DNA of 64,000 nucleotides from Paragorgia papillata (GCA_035771165.1 JAWNZC010000314.1:9576501-9640500), one strand, 5' to 3'; counted from the stretch's first letter, positions 1 to 11,637 are shown. Notes: generated from the letters alone by a model not told the origin. Program-made: numbers and translations.

Positions 1-365
1 CACCACACACACACACACACCACACACACACACACACCACACACACATACACCACATACCACACACATGACACATACACCACACACGCCACACATACACC
101 ACACATACATCACACATATACACCACACACATCACACATCACACATACACCACACACACCACACATACATCACACACAACACATATCACACACATATCAC
201 ACACATACACCACACATACACCACACATACACCACACATACACCACACACACACACACATCATACACCACACATATTGCACACAATACACCACACGCATC
301 ACACATACACAGTACACACACATCACACATCACACATCACACACACATACATCACACAACACAAA
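1..365. repeat. CA-rich microsatellite block
   Basis: Low-complexity cacaca / catacaccaca text runs from the window edge. Open frames here are pure His/Thr or Val/Cys strings and are not genes. The block lies beyond the 3' end of the MANSC-domain gene. Confidence 0.95.
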
Positions 366-813
366 CACTACACACAGAACATCAACACCACATTATGTCT
401 GTTGTTTGCTTTATGTAATCAAAAACTGATCTGTGGCAAAAAATAGTGACATCTTTATTTAAAAATTAAAAATATTTGGCGAACACACTACAGCATAACA
501 TGTACTTTATTTATTTTTTATTTATACGAATTTTTAATCAGGATAATAACACTTCAGTAATACAATTTACTGTTATAAACGTGTGTCCTGAATTTATGAA
601 ATACTATATATTAGTAAACTACTATACGTTTTATATTAGTAATATCTATTTAAAGTACAATTCAATGGCTTTGAGGAAGTCCATTGTGTTATCTATTTTT
701 CTAATATGCAGAGGTAGATTATTGAATATAATTCCTGCTTGATAGAAGATACGACTTTAGTCAACTTCTATATCGACTTCAACCAGCAATTTTCATATAC
801 TCTAGTGTAATCC
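366..813. other. 3' flank of the MANSC gene, AT-rich
   Basis: There is no coding exon here. On the minus strand AATAAA hexamers occur at 506-511 and 454-459, about 300 and 360 bases past the stop codon at 814-816, so the 3' UTR probably ends in this interval. Confidence 0.5.
506..511 (-). terminator. candidate polyadenylation signal (AATAAA) of the MANSC gene
   Basis: An AATAAA hexamer on the minus strand, the nearest clear one downstream of the gene's stop codon. AT-rich DNA gives such hexamers by chance, so this is weak evidence. Confidence 0.3.
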
Positions 814-950
814 TCAAAGTGGTCTATCAGAGGTGTTTGTAGCCGGTTTACTATCTTCATTTTCTTCCTCATCTTCATCATCAGCATCATCATCGATATC
901 TTCATCAAGCTTGCCTTTGTCAGCAAGATGGTGATGAACCTCGAATGGAT
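814..950 (-). CDS. MANSC gene exon 6: acidic C-terminus and stop
   Basis: After acceptor gtttttctag the phase-1 frame reads 45 codons to TGA at 814-816. The text is His-rich (EVHHHL), then strongly acidic (DEDIDDDADDEDEEENED). It is chosen because donor phase, acceptor phase and open frame agree; no domain is recognised. Confidence 0.65.
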
Positions 951-3900
951 CTAGAAAAACATTAAATTTATGTAATAAGGAGAAATCCAGAGAACACTCG
1001 GCTGTGAATTCGTACTCTTGACTGTGTATAGAGTAGTATAAGGAAGTCAAAGGCGATTTGAATGTGAACTGAAATTAATTTAAACGAGTGTGAGATTGAT
1101 CTAAACGAGTGTGAGATTGATCTAAATGAGTGTGAAATTGATCTAAATGAGTCAGATGTATCTAAAAAAGTGTGAGATCAGTGATCTAAACGAGTCTGAG
1201 ATTGATCTTAGCGAGAGTGAGATTGATCTAAAAAAGTGTTAGATTGATCTAAACGAGTCTGAGATTTATCTAAACGAGTGAGAGATTGATCGTAGCGAGT
1301 GTGAGATTGATCTAAACGAGTCTGAGATTGATCTAAATGAGTGTGAGATTGATCTAAATGAGTGTGAGATTGATCTAAACGAGTCTGAGATTGATCTAAA
1401 CGAGTGTGAGATTGATCTAAATGAGTGTGAGATTGATCTAAACGAGTGTGAGATTGATCTAAACGAGTGTGAGATTGATCTAAACGAGTGTGAGATTGAT
1501 CTAAACGAGTGTGAGATTGATCTAAACGAGTGTGAGATTGATCTAAACGAGTGTGACTAAACGAGTGTGAGATTGATCTAAACGAGTGTGAGATTGATCT
1601 AAACGAGTCTGAAATGAATCTAAACGAGTGTGAGATTGATCTAAACGAGTGTGAGATCGATCTAAATGAGTGTGAGATTGATGTAAACGAGTGTGAGATT
1701 GATCTAAACGAGTGTGAGATTGATCTAAACGAGTGTGAGATCGATCTAAACGAGTGTGAGATTGATGTAAACGAGTGTGAGATTGATCTAAACGAGTGTG
1801 AGATTGATCTAAACGAGTGTGAGATTGATCTAAACGAGTGTGAGATCGATCTAAACGAGTGTGAGATTGATCTAAACGAGTGTGAGATTGATCTAAACGA
1901 GTGTGAGATTGATCTAAATGAGTGTGAGATCGATCTAAATGAGTGTGAGATTGATGTAAACGAGTGTGAGATATATCTAAACGAGTGTGAGATTGATCTA
2001 AACGAGTTTGAGATTGATCTAAACGAGTTTGAGATTGATCTAAACGAGTCTGAGATCTATCTAAACGAATCTGAATTTAATCTAAACGAGTGTGAGATTG
2101 ATCTAAACGAGTCTGAAATGAATCTAAACGAGTGTGAGATTGATCTAAACGAGTGTGAGATCGATCTAAACGAGTGTGAGATTGATGTAAACGAGTGTGA
2201 GATTGATCTAAACGAGTGTGAGATTGATCTAAACGAGTTTGAGATTGATCTAAACGAGTCTGAGATCTATCTAAACAAGTGTGAAATTAATCTAAACGAG
2301 TGTGAGATTGCTCTAAACGAGTGTGAGATATATCTAAACGAGTGTGAGATTGATCTAAACGAGTGTGAGATTGATCTAAACGAGTGTGAGATTGATCTAA
2401 ACGAGTTTGAGATTGATCTAAACGAGTCTGAGATCTATCTAAACGAATCTGAATTTAATCTAAACGAGTGTGAGATTGATCTTAGCGAGTCTGAAATGAA
2501 TCTAAACGAGTCTGAGATTGATCTAAACGAGTGTGAGATTGATCTAAACGAGTCTGAAATGAATCTAAACGAGTCTGAGATAGACTTAAACGAGTATGAT
2601 CGAATTATTATCAATAATCTTTAACTTTTCGATCTAAGGTGGCTTAAAACACCTCAAGGTGCTCAGTCTGATTACGAGGTCAGTGATCTCAACCACAACT
2701 CAGAATCATGTTTTGTAGTAATATATATTCTTACCTTTATACATGTTCTCTCTTTTCACGAAAGCCAACATAGGTCTCTTAGAATAGGCTGATAGTGGAG
2801 CAGGTCTTGATTTACAGTATTCTTGAATGATGATACAGCGGACAGTGTAGCATTTTCTTTCAAGCATTACAGCTACACGACACTTCATATCTTGGCAACA
2901 TTTCTTTATGCATGGCTTCATGTGTTCGATTCCCTTGTGTGCTGTCAAGTCTCCGGAGACCATTCCCGCTCTGAGGACAGAATTCTTCTCTACCTTGCCA
3001 TCCACACGACACCTCATTTGCATTTTTCTTTCGTGTTTAGACATTGGCACCCCATCTGTAGCAAGGATATCGTACGTATCATCATCATTATTATCATCAC
3101 TAGTGACTACCACCTACAACACCATCACCGCTATTACCGCCACCAACAGCGCCACGATCACCTACATCACCATCATCATTATTATCATCATTATCAACAT
3201 TATTATTATCAACATTATCATCATCTTCACCATCATCACCATCACTATCACCATCACCATCGTCATCATTAACACATCACTATCACGACTACTACCATCA
3301 TCTTTATCATCACCACAGCACCACCACCACCTCCATCATCCCCCCCCCCCCACCTCCGGTCCATCACCACCACTACCATCAACACTATTACCACCACTAA
3401 CACTACCACCAGCATCTTTATCTTCATCATTATCACCACTACTATCACCACCACTACCACCACCACCACAGTCAATATCGTCATTATCATTATCATCACT
3501 CTCATTAGTACTGTCATGCGAGTATATAGAGTTGTTGCTTCTCTCCTGTGCCTCGATGGTTTTTCACCTGGTTCTCTGGTTTTCCTTCCTCCGCAAAATC
3601 AACACCATAGTTTCCCCAGTTCATTCTACTAAGTAATTCCATCAATTGGTGTGTTCCATTGGTTTATCAGTAATCTAAATACTGTCATATGTTATCCTCA
3701 ATAAATAAAGTTGCTTTACAGTCGTTTTCAGTCTTTTTCAGTCTCTTTGAGTCTCATTATATCAGCACCATTATATCATTATCACCACCTCCATCCACCA
3801 CTACCACCACCACAGTCATAATCATTATTATAATTACCATCACTCTCATCATTGTTAATGAAATTATTATTTGTACTCTAACCTTTTCCAAACTGAACAT

Positions 3901-6900
3901 CGTATTTTCGTTTCACGATGTATTGGACAGATGTTTCTGAGGTTCTGTTGTTGTGTAATTTCATTTTCTTGTCGGGTTTAACCACGCGGCATGATTTATC
4001 ATCTGCGCACTTGACCAAGAAGCAAGATTCGCGCACCATGTAGGCCAGGTCACATACAGGTTGTTCACAGCACAGTCTTGTACAGATATGCATTCTGCCA
4101 ACTTTTCCAACATCTGTGAAATCACCAGCTTTCGAACCACCAGATAATTTGATGTCGTTGTAGACTTTACTTTGAACACATTGAATGTGGTGGGGAGATT
4201 GTCCTGAAGGTACAGTTACTGAAATAAAAGCATAGAGGGCATTATCTTAATTGCCTCTTAGTTGATTTTAACAAAGACGGCGGACATGTAAATAGTGAAA
4301 TGAAATAGTGTGCTGCGTAGGCAGTGTTGAAACAACAATCGAAATATAGTAAGGTTTGATATACTGCCGAAACAGAAGACGTAGGGGTCTAAGGTTTCGA
4401 GCGAAGGCCCTTCGTCAGAAAAAAACGTCAGAGGGCCGCTCGAAACGTTAGACTCCTACGTTCTCTGTTTCGGCAGTATATCAAACCTTACTATATTTGG
4501 ACATGTAAATGGATGTCTATCCACACAGACAAGGACACCTGTACGAACAAAAGCACAAGACGCAGACCTAAACGTATATGGACTTGGACATGGACACGGA
4601 CGCAGACCTAGATGTATATATATATATATATATAAACATAGACATGGACGTGGTATAGAATTGGACTTTGACCTGAGCATGAACATGGACATAGACATGG
4701 ACATGGACATAGACATAGACATAGACATAGACAGACATAGACATAGACATGCACATAGACGTGGACGTGGACGTGGACGTGAACACAGACATAGACATGG
4801 ACACGGACATGGACATGGACATGGACATAGACATGGACACAGAGTCTGACATGAACATGGACGCAGACGTAGACGCAGATGTAGACACAAACAAACAAAC
4901 AAACAAACAAACAAACATACATACATACATACACACATACACACATACATACATAGATTAATCTAATCTGATTCCCTACATTGTACAAATGTTACGTAAT
5001 AAGCAAGTTTTTTGGGGGGTCTTATTTCTTAACTATCCTGTACGATGTGATATTTATCTTCTTGTCTGTATGGTAGGTCGTTAATGCTCTTTAGCAATGC
5101 TCATTAACAATGTCTTTATTTGGAATTTTTAGGAAAAAATAATGCCACAGCACTGGATACTTACCTAACTTTCTATTTTTCTTGTATAGCCACGGGGCAA
5201 CAAAGGCCATTTTCTGTTCAAAATTGTAGTGAATAGAAGGTGAAGGTAAGGCTTGGCATCTTTCTTCGTTATAACATTTCACTAAGTAACATCTGTCTTT
5301 TAACAAGAAGGCCAGATCACATTTCTTCTGTGTTTGGCAACAATATCTGATGCAAGTCTTGATGCTGCGCACTTTTCCAATATCGGTAAATTTTCCAGAA
5401 AGCAGGCCTCCTCTTAGTTTCACGTTGTACATTACTTCGTTATGAGGACATTTGGCGTCTAGGTCGAACTTCTCTTTTTCTTTTGGGTCCAGCTTGTCTA
5501 AAGTTGCGAGAAAAGAAAGCGTTAGTATTGTAAAGTAACTGGTTTGAACAATAAGAGTATTGATTAGTACATGTTCGTTAAAGTTGCTCGTTAGTTGGCT
5601 AGGTGTAGTCTTGAGTTAGATTGTTGTGAAATACAGTAGTGAAAAGGAAGTGTGTTTATCGACCCCTTCTGAGAAAAGTCGATTATTGAGTCTAGCATTG
5701 AGGCACTTTTACATGCACGGGAAAATATTAATCTGACCGGCTGTCTATTTCGAGCAGTTTAAAATGGGTGGACTAAATTTTTTTATTAAGAACAAACTAT
5801 GTGCGTTTGGTTCATAAGTGTTGGTGTTGGTGTTGGTGTTGGTGTTGGTGTTGGTGTTGGTGTTGGTGTTGGTGTTGGTGTTGGTGATGGTGTTGATGCT
5901 AGTGATGGTGTTGGTGTCGATGCTCGTGTTTGTGATGATGATGGTGCTGGTGTTGATGATGTTGGTGATGGTGGTTGGTGTTGGTGATTGATGATGGTGA
6001 TAGTGATAGCATTGGTGTTGGTGTTTGTAATGGTGTTGGTGATGGTATTGGTGATGGTGATGTTGGTAATGGTGTTGGTGCTGGTGATAGTATTGGTGTT
6101 TCTGTTAATAGTGGTGTTGGTGCTGATGTTGGTAATGGTAATGGTAATGGTAATGGTAATGGTAATGGTAATGGTAATGGCAGTGGTGATCATGATGGGG
6201 CTGGTGTTGCTGCTGGTGATAGTATTGGTGTTGGTGATAATGATGGGGTTAATGGTAATCGTGGTGGTATTGGTTGTTGGTGTTGGTGCTGGTAATTGGT
6301 GGTTAGTGATGGTGTTGGTGTTATTATTAGCACTCACCAATGTCAACACGTCCTTTCGATGTCACATGAGCAATTTGCAGGTCGTCATTGGCTGCTTTAC
6401 CGTCAGCTGGCACTGTCTCGCACATGGTGGAATTAAAACAATGCACACCGTAACAACGTTTCCCAGACATCATGGCGACATCACATTTCTTTGCCATACA
6501 GCAATAATGAATACATTCCTGAATATTCTTCGCAGAGCCATGATTTCTGAACGCTCCTGCCATTGTACCACCTTTTAATGTGACATTGTACTGAATATCT
6601 GCCTGACCACAGTTGTATTCCTCTAGGACTGTGTGTCCATGGATAACATCTGAAACAACAAGTTTAATTTATAGAGTAAGTGAAAAGGTGGTAAACTGCC
6701 GAGAATAGTGAAATACTGACGTTTTGAGCAGACCTCCTACATTTTACTCTGATGAAGGGCTCTGCTCGAAACGTCAGTATTTCGTTATCAAAATTATTCT
6801 CGGCAGTTCACCACCTTTTTACTTTGCTCTATCTAAAACACTGTCTATATGCAGCACTCTACTTTTTTACTAAGTTCAATTTATACCAGATATAGGGTTC

Positions 6901-8338
6901 GCCAGATATCACAAACAATGAATAAAATCGTACAAAGAATTTACTATAACGTACTTGAGAACTGATATGGCAATGTCTGAATATCAACTTTGTCGCTGTT
7001 ATAAACACTTCACAATTATGTATATACATCAAGTCATACATACACATACAGTACATATAAACATATACTTATATACATATACTAAGACATATACCAAAAC
7101 ATAATATACCAAGACGTATACCGGCCAAGACATATACCAAGACAACATACCAAGACATATACCAAAATATATACCAAGACGTATACCAAGACATATACCA
7201 AGAAATAATATACCAAAACGTATACCGGCCAAGAAATATAACAAGACGTATACCAAGACATACACCAAGACATAACATACCAAGACATATACCAAGATAT
7301 ATACCAAGACGTATACCGGCCAAGACATATACCAAGATTTATACCAAGACGTAACATACCAAGACATATACCAAGACGAAAACGTATACCAAGACATATA
7401 CCAAGACATATACCAAGACGTATACCAAGACGTATACCAAGACATATACCAAGACATATACCAAGACATATGCCAAGACGTATACCAAGACGTATACCAA
7501 AACATATACCAAGACGTATACCAAGACGTATACCAAGACGTATACCAAAACATATACCAAGACATATACCAAGACGTATACCAAGACATATACCAAAACG
7601 TATACCAAGACATATACCAAGACATATACCAAGACGTATACCAAGACGTATACCAAGACGTATACCAAGACATATACCAAAATGTATACCAAGACATATA
7701 CCAAGACGTATACCAAGACGTATACCAAGACATATCAGTACCAAGATGTATACCAAGACATAGACACATACCAAGACAAATATAAAAATTATTGTCGTTT
7801 GGTAAAATTAGAGTCCGCAATTTTTAATCGTAGAACGAACTATATGCTGTATATCTAACAGATAATATGTTTGTCACTATTCTAAACTATAAAGGCTACT
7901 CGGAATAGCGAGAGACGCTTTACAACTCATCCCTGTCTAAATTGTCATTCCTGAAGAAGTCTTGTGTTAACCAAAATATAATGCTAAAGATTTCTACATG
8001 CGGATTCAAAAGAGTTAAAGATATATTTTTATAACTCATTCCTGTCCAGGGCTTCCCGGCCCAGAGATAAATACAATCGTCTGGTGTTGCCACTAGCCGG
8101 AATATAATACTAAGTAATTATATACGGACAGGAAAATATTTTATAACTTATTCCCGCTAGCGGTGAATAAAATCGTGTTAAAATACAAAGTACTCAATTG
8201 AATAGGAAAATAATTAAGCAAAGCTCTGTAATATATGTCTGTGTTATATAAACATATAGGAATCTCAGTAGACTTACCTAAAATCGGCCACCATGTTACT
8301 ATCGCCAGCAAAAAGACAACCTGACAATCGGCTTTCAT
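814..8338 (-). CDS. secreted protein with four tandem MANSC/MANEC-type domains (complete, 6 exons)
   Basis: Spliced coding exons, 5' to 3': 8338-8278, 6649-6338, 5497-5165, 4218-3883, 3055-2735, 950-814. They total 1500 nt (499 residues plus TGA). Every junction has GT/AG ends, every intron is phase 1 and the frame stays open, which strongly supports the model. Residues 1-20 are a signal peptide (hydrophobic core VVFLLAIVTWWPIL). Residues ~21-454 are four homologous ~105-112-residue units, each with eight cysteines in the pattern C..C...CC...C.A....C..V.C....C, as in the MANSC/MANEC domains of KIAA0319, LRP11 and SPINT1. The C-terminus is an Asp/Glu run and no membrane helix is seen, so the product should be secreted. 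The domain family is thought to be an extracellular binding module. Partner and function are unknown. Confidence 0.82.
1077..2610. repeat. 21-bp minisatellite, ~70 copies
   Basis: The unit taaacgagtgtgagattgat plus c repeats almost without gaps inside the last intron of the MANSC gene. Because 21 is a multiple of three, the plus strand reads as a long open frame (1614-2624) of LNECEID heptads. That is expected from the array and is not treated as a gene. Confidence 0.95.
2735..3055 (-). CDS. MANSC gene exon 5: fourth MANSC-type domain
   Basis: 321 nt, phase 1 to phase 1, acceptor ttgctacag, donor GTAAGAAT. It contains CIKKCC, KCRVAVML, KCYTVRC and a C-terminal PMLAFVKRE. The acceptor tract is weaker than the others, so the 5' border is the least certain of this gene. 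Confidence 0.75.
3070..3882. repeat. (ATC/ACC) triplet microsatellite and low-complexity intron
   Basis: Imperfect atc/acc triplets fill ~3070-3510, with a short second patch at ~3775-3860. Open frames on both strands are homopolymer-like (His, Ile, Val) and not genic. The stretch between the patches shows nothing recognisable. Confidence 0.9.
3883..4218 (-). CDS. MANSC gene exon 4: third MANSC-type domain
   Basis: 336 nt, phase 1 to phase 1, acceptor tttatttcag, donor GTTAGAGT. It encodes a unit with CTRLCC, VCDLAYMV, SCFLVKC and KSC. This is the copy most like the vertebrate KIAA0319 family motif. Confidence 0.8.
4323..4497. mobile_element. foldback MITE, 'cttcgtcag' family, copy 1
   Basis: The arms carry tatagtaaggtttgatatac and its complement and enclose two inverted blocks around cgaaggcccttcgtcag and gctcgaaacgtta. 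Relatives lie at 37875-38125 and 53612-53965; 6683-6827 is more distant. It sits in intron 3 of the MANSC gene. Confidence 0.75.
4560..4965. repeat. (GGACAT)n, (AAAC)n and (ATAC)n microsatellite cluster
   Basis: Hexamer ggacat/agacat variants pass into caaacaaa and catacata runs. All open frames here are period-two peptides. Confidence 0.95.
5165..5497 (-). CDS. MANSC gene exon 3: second MANSC-type domain
   Basis: 333 nt, phase 1 to phase 1, donor GTAAGTATCC. It opens with a Lys/Glu/Asp-rich linker, then the domain with CIRYCC, KKCDLAFLL, RCYLVKC and a hydrophobic QKMAFVAPW end resembling the end of the KIAA0319-type domain. Confidence 0.82.
5818..6325. repeat. (TTGGTG)n and (GGTAAT)n microsatellite
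   Basis: A clean hexamer run at ~5818-5885, then decayed ggtgat text with a second clean ggtaat run at ~6133-6180. It ends just short of the MANSC exon 2 donor at 6337. Confidence 0.95.
6338..6649 (-). CDS. MANSC gene exon 2: first MANSC-type domain
   Basis: 312 nt, phase 1 to phase 1, acceptor gtttcag and donor GTGAGTGC. It encodes ~104 residues with eight cysteines, including YCCMAKKCDVAMM and KRCYGVHC. The CC..C.(L/V)A and C(Y/F).V.C signatures match the MANSC/MANEC pattern. Confidence 0.8.
6683..6827. mobile_element. foldback MITE with aaaaggtggt arms
   Basis: Inverted arms aaaaggtggtaaactgccga and the complement ending ccaccttttt enclose a smaller hairpin built on tgaagggctctgctcgaaac. 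It lies in the first intron of the MANSC gene. Confidence 0.7.
7075..7780. repeat. 12-bp minisatellite (agacatatacca)
   Basis: A ~700-bp array of 12-bp units differing mostly by a/g at one place (catata/cgtata). The left third has longer, less regular units. It lies in the first intron of the MANSC gene, and the translated frames are artefacts. Confidence 0.95.
8278..8338 (-). CDS. MANSC gene exon 1: start codon and signal peptide
   Basis: ATG at 8338-8336 opens 20 codons of a typical signal peptide (charged start, then VVFLLAIV). The donor is TTTTAG|GTAAGTC. The phase-1 end joins in frame to the exon at 6649, and no other nearby start is needed. Confidence 0.8.
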
Positions 8339-8815
8339 TTAGTAATTCCAGACTGTATCGACGACTTCCTTACAAATACTTTATTAAACCCGCTACATAT
8401 CTCTTTTGTATCTCAAAGTGACCTAAATATAGTATTGTTTTTCTAATACGTTGTCGTCTGTTTAAATATCTTTCATTTCTATACACGGGATTGATTTCAA
8501 GGTGAACTCATTATATATTCATGACACCTGTCTGACATCTTTCGTCTTTGTTTCACAAACGCTCTACCAGTAAACAACATAGCAACGACAACGAGAACAT
8601 GGCAACATGAATTAATATAGATTGTTCTATTAAAATATTTTGTCTTATTTGAAGTCAGCGAATGATAACTAATCTATATGTCTATATTAAAATTTAGTTT
8701 ACGTTTAGTCGTTGTCATGCAGTCTTTGTACCTATTGCTGACATGAACTTGAATAGCTGTCAACGACCGAGTTAAGGTGGCTATACAGCTTAAAAAAAGG
8801 AGAATAAATTGCACT
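8339..8815. other. 5' flank of the MANSC gene
   Basis: This is the presumed promoter and 5' UTR. I see no convincing TATA box at a sensible distance and no other gene. Confidence 0.3.
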
Positions 8816-9065
8816 TTTCTCCATAGTATACATGCAGGTCTGGGCTTCATTCTAGTTTATCGCATAGCTCTAGTGGTCTTCATTCTAGTTCATTGCGTAG
8901 CTCTAGTGTAGATATATGAGCTTCACTCTAGTTTATCGCATAGCTCTAGTGGCGGTCTTGATTATTGCAAAGTTCTATAGTGCAGATCTGAGCTTCATTC
9001 TAGTCCAATGCATAGCTCTAGTGATGGTCTAGATTATTGAAAAGTTCTCTAGTGCAATATATGAC
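8816..9065. repeat. imperfect tandem repeat around 'gcttcattctagt...catagctctagtg'
   Basis: About five diverged copies of a ~35-60-bp unit containing cttcattctagt and gcatagctctagtg. It lies between the MANSC gene start and the next repeats. No coding signal. Confidence 0.75.
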
Positions 9066-9527
9066 CTGGTAATCCGATCTATGACCGTGGACGAGGTTGC
9101 CGCTTGAACAAAATGGCATACGACAAATAAATAGCGCTGCATACATAGTATTTTTACAAATGGTTATTTTTCTTTAGTCAATATTACAAACTTACTGAAA
9201 TTATTGTTAGTGTTGAATATTATAATATTATACTGATATAAATATATACACGAATATTGATTTATACATTTATAAGTAGATACATATGTATTGATATTAT
9301 AATATTGTATTGATATAAACATATACAAAGATTGATACATATTTAAAAGTGGATATATATTTGTACAATAAACATTGATTCATTATTTATTTTTGGAATA
9401 ATATAGTGATAGGATAAGTTAAAATTAAGTTAAAATATTAGCATAATAAGGTGAAGTAATACGAGCAACAAATTGCTGCAACATTGTCGCGTTGCAAGTT
9501 GAATAGCGTTGTTGCACGTTTACCACC
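9066..9527. other. AT-rich spacer
   Basis: Very AT-rich text with short tatatata and degenerate tandem pieces (around 9180-9380). No exon, RNA gene or element with clear ends was seen. Confidence 0.5.
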
Positions 9528-9846
9528 CATCTTAAAGGTGCTGTCCAGTCCGTTCTGCGCATGTACGAATCTAATGTTTACTTCTTCGTTTATAAAAATA
9601 TTTACTGATACCTTATTGAAGATTGTAAGCTTTTCTTGCTTGTACCCAAAACAAAACATTGTCAGAAGAAATAGAAGAAATCCGAAGAGATATCCTCACC
9701 GAATCGCTTGGTTTTCTGCCATGACGCTTCTAACGGTTTACATTGAGCTGAGTACTTCATGTAATTATCTACGAATGTCATGTTTGAGGGTCCCGATAAA
9801 CAAAGATGCGGATCATGCGCAGAACGGACTGGACAGCACCTTTAAA
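9528..9846. mobile_element. MITE with terminal inverted repeats, 'ccgttctgcgcatg' family, copy 1
   Basis: The left end aaaggtgctgtccagtccg and its complement at the right end (cggactggacagcaccttt) are inverted repeats ~30 bp long. A relative with the same termini is at 41391-41683. Confidence 0.8.
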
Positions 9847-9859
9847 TGGAACCCTAACT

Positions 9860-10540
9860 CCATAAGTCAGGCCCTATATGAATGATGGATGAAGCTAAAA
9901 ATCTTTAAATGTTAGTTTTTCTGAGTTTTGAGCTGAAATACGTAACGCTGAACGTTGGGCTGTATATGAAACTGAAGCTATTGAAAAATGCTATTTGGTA
10001 TAGAAACTTCAAGACTTTAGCTAAAAGAAAAATAATTAAAAAATATAAAAACAAATGCCATTTTGTTTGCAGAACGTTACAAAATGGCATTTGTTTTTAT
10101 ATTTTTTAATTATTTCCCTTTTAGCTAAAGTCTTGAAGTTTCTATACCAAATAGCATTTTTCAATAGCTTCAGTTTCATATATAGCCCAACGTTCAGCGT
10201 TAAGTATTTCAGCTCAAAACTCAGAAAAACTACAACAAGTTTCTTAGTGTTATTTCCCAGGGAAATATGGTCGAACATTTACTACATTTTAAAAAGTTTA
10301 AAATAATGAGGAAACTTATACTATACATCAAATTGAAGCCAATGCTATTTCTAAAAACATACGTATAAAACAATGTATTTCAATCCGTTGTTTTGGAGTA
10401 ATTTGTTATCGTCCCAAACAAAATATATGGCAGGATGAAAATTTAGTAACTTGAAGCACGGGAGCTACCTGCAGAGGGACTGGCACTGGCTTCAAAATCC
10501 CCCCCCCCCTGAGTTATCGTTCCAGTCTTCTTCTTATAGT
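9860..10540. mobile_element. foldback element with flanks, copy 1
   Basis: A long palindrome (about 9907-10240, arms >150 bp, centre near 10070) sits in a ~680-bp unit. The same unit, including unique-looking flanks (from 'aactccataagtcaggccct' to 'gagttatcgttccagtcttc'), recurs at 26405-27110. Frames on both strands are the two arms read backwards. Confidence 0.85.
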
Positions 10541-10645
10541 TCAATGGATGTAACAGACGTTCATCAAGCTTAAGTACTCAGAAAAAAGAAATTTCTTAGA
10601 AAACGTCTCCTCAGTATTTGAGCTTGACGAGCGTCTGTTAAACGT
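10530..10645. mobile_element. fragment of the tRNA-derived SINE tail
   Basis: Text around gtaacagacgttcatcaagc and ctcagaaaa, then an inverted version (agcttgacgagcgtctgtta), matches the tail seen behind the tRNA-like heads at 17220-17340 and 31309-31440. Confidence 0.5.
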
Positions 10646-10708
10646 GTCATTAAACCACGCTTGCACATACATGTAGCACGTGTACTACATGAAATACATG
10701 CTTTCATT

Positions 10709-11507
10709 TAGAGACCTTTAGATCCACGTTTACCTCAAACCGCGGTTTGAGGTCAGTCGTTTGTCGTTCGCGGTTAAGATAATTAGAGATGTTTAAATCC
10801 ACGTTTACCGCAAACTGCGAACTGCAGTTTGTGGTTAGCCGTTTGCCGTTTGCGGTTTAGATAATTTGTACATTTAGATTTTAACAACCGCGGTCATGAA
10901 AAAAGAACTCTCAAATAAAGAAGCAAGCATTAGCCCAAAGCCAAAAAATAACTATATTCTGGCTAAACAAGAAGGAATAAATAGATTTTGTAGCAGTTGT
11001 GTTTACGCCGCCATATTGGATTGGCTTGTTGTAAAGCGAGCATGCTTCAAACGACAAAGAATGCAAAAATGTTCACTTATTGATCTTGAAATTCATAGCA
11101 AATCAAAGAAAAAGAGTATACTAGCAGCATTCATATAATGCAAAGTGCAAACAGAAAATTGCCGAGGTAAATGACTTATGTGAAAACCTACCTCTTGCCG
11201 TTGAAAACGTGTAGAATTCACCTCGAACGCGACGCCTGGAACTTGTCACGTGACCTCCAGTCGTTTGCCGTAAAACGTGGATCTAAATGTCTCCAGTAAT
11301 CAAAACGGATTGACCTCTAACCGCAGTTTTCGGTTTGCCGTTTGCGGTAAAAGTGAATCTAAGGCTACGTCCACACGTGTACGTTTTCGTAGCGTTTTCA
11401 TATTGTTTCAGGTAAGTAGACCATTGTTTTCTATTCCCTTGAGGACGGAGAACAATATGAAAATGCTACGAAAACGTATACATGTGGACGTAGCCTAAAG
11501 GTCTCTA
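10709..11507. mobile_element. MITE with 'tagagaccttta' ends, hosting a second MITE
   Basis: The element starts tagagacctttagatccacg and its right end is the complement (...cctaaaggtctcta). Internal blocks repeat ccgcaaac/gtttgcggtt in both orientations. The right terminus is split by an insertion (11363-11495), so this element is older than its guest. Confidence 0.75.
11363..11495. mobile_element. 133-bp MITE nested in the previous element, TAA duplication
   Basis: Inverted termini ggctacgtccacacgtgtac and its near-complement ending gtggacgtagcc are flanked on both sides by TAA (11360-11362 and 11496-11498). A 3-bp TWA target duplication with GG..CC termini is typical of PIF/Harbinger-derived MITEs. 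Confidence 0.8.
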
Positions 11508-11611
11508 TCACCACTCTTAACACCACAACTATAGACCCTTTTAATAAGTGCCGAGTACAACATAAGTAAAAAAAGTTGATTTCAACTTTCACTTCGTCTT
11601 TACCATCGTCC

Positions 11612-11617
11612 TTTATT
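11612..11617 (-). terminator. candidate polyadenylation signal (AATAAA) of RTK-B
   Basis: A minus-strand AATAAA ~210 bases past the RTK-B stop at 11825 and just past the stop of the shifted frame at 11638. It would serve either reading of the tail. Confidence 0.4.
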
Positions 11618-11637
11618 TCTTGGTCTTCGTTATTCAA

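Noticed and set aside
1614..2624. 336-codon plus-strand open frame of LNECEID repeats
   Set aside because: It is the translation of a 21-bp minisatellite lying in an intron of the opposite strand; there is no start context, unique sequence or domain.
7029..7820. Long Trp-Tyr, Leu-Gly-Ile and Arg-Ile-Pro repeat frames
   Set aside because: Readings of the 12-bp minisatellite in the MANSC gene intron.
9909..10306. Mirror-image open frames on both strands (also at 26418-26861)
   Set aside because: They are the arms of a transposon palindrome read in both directions.
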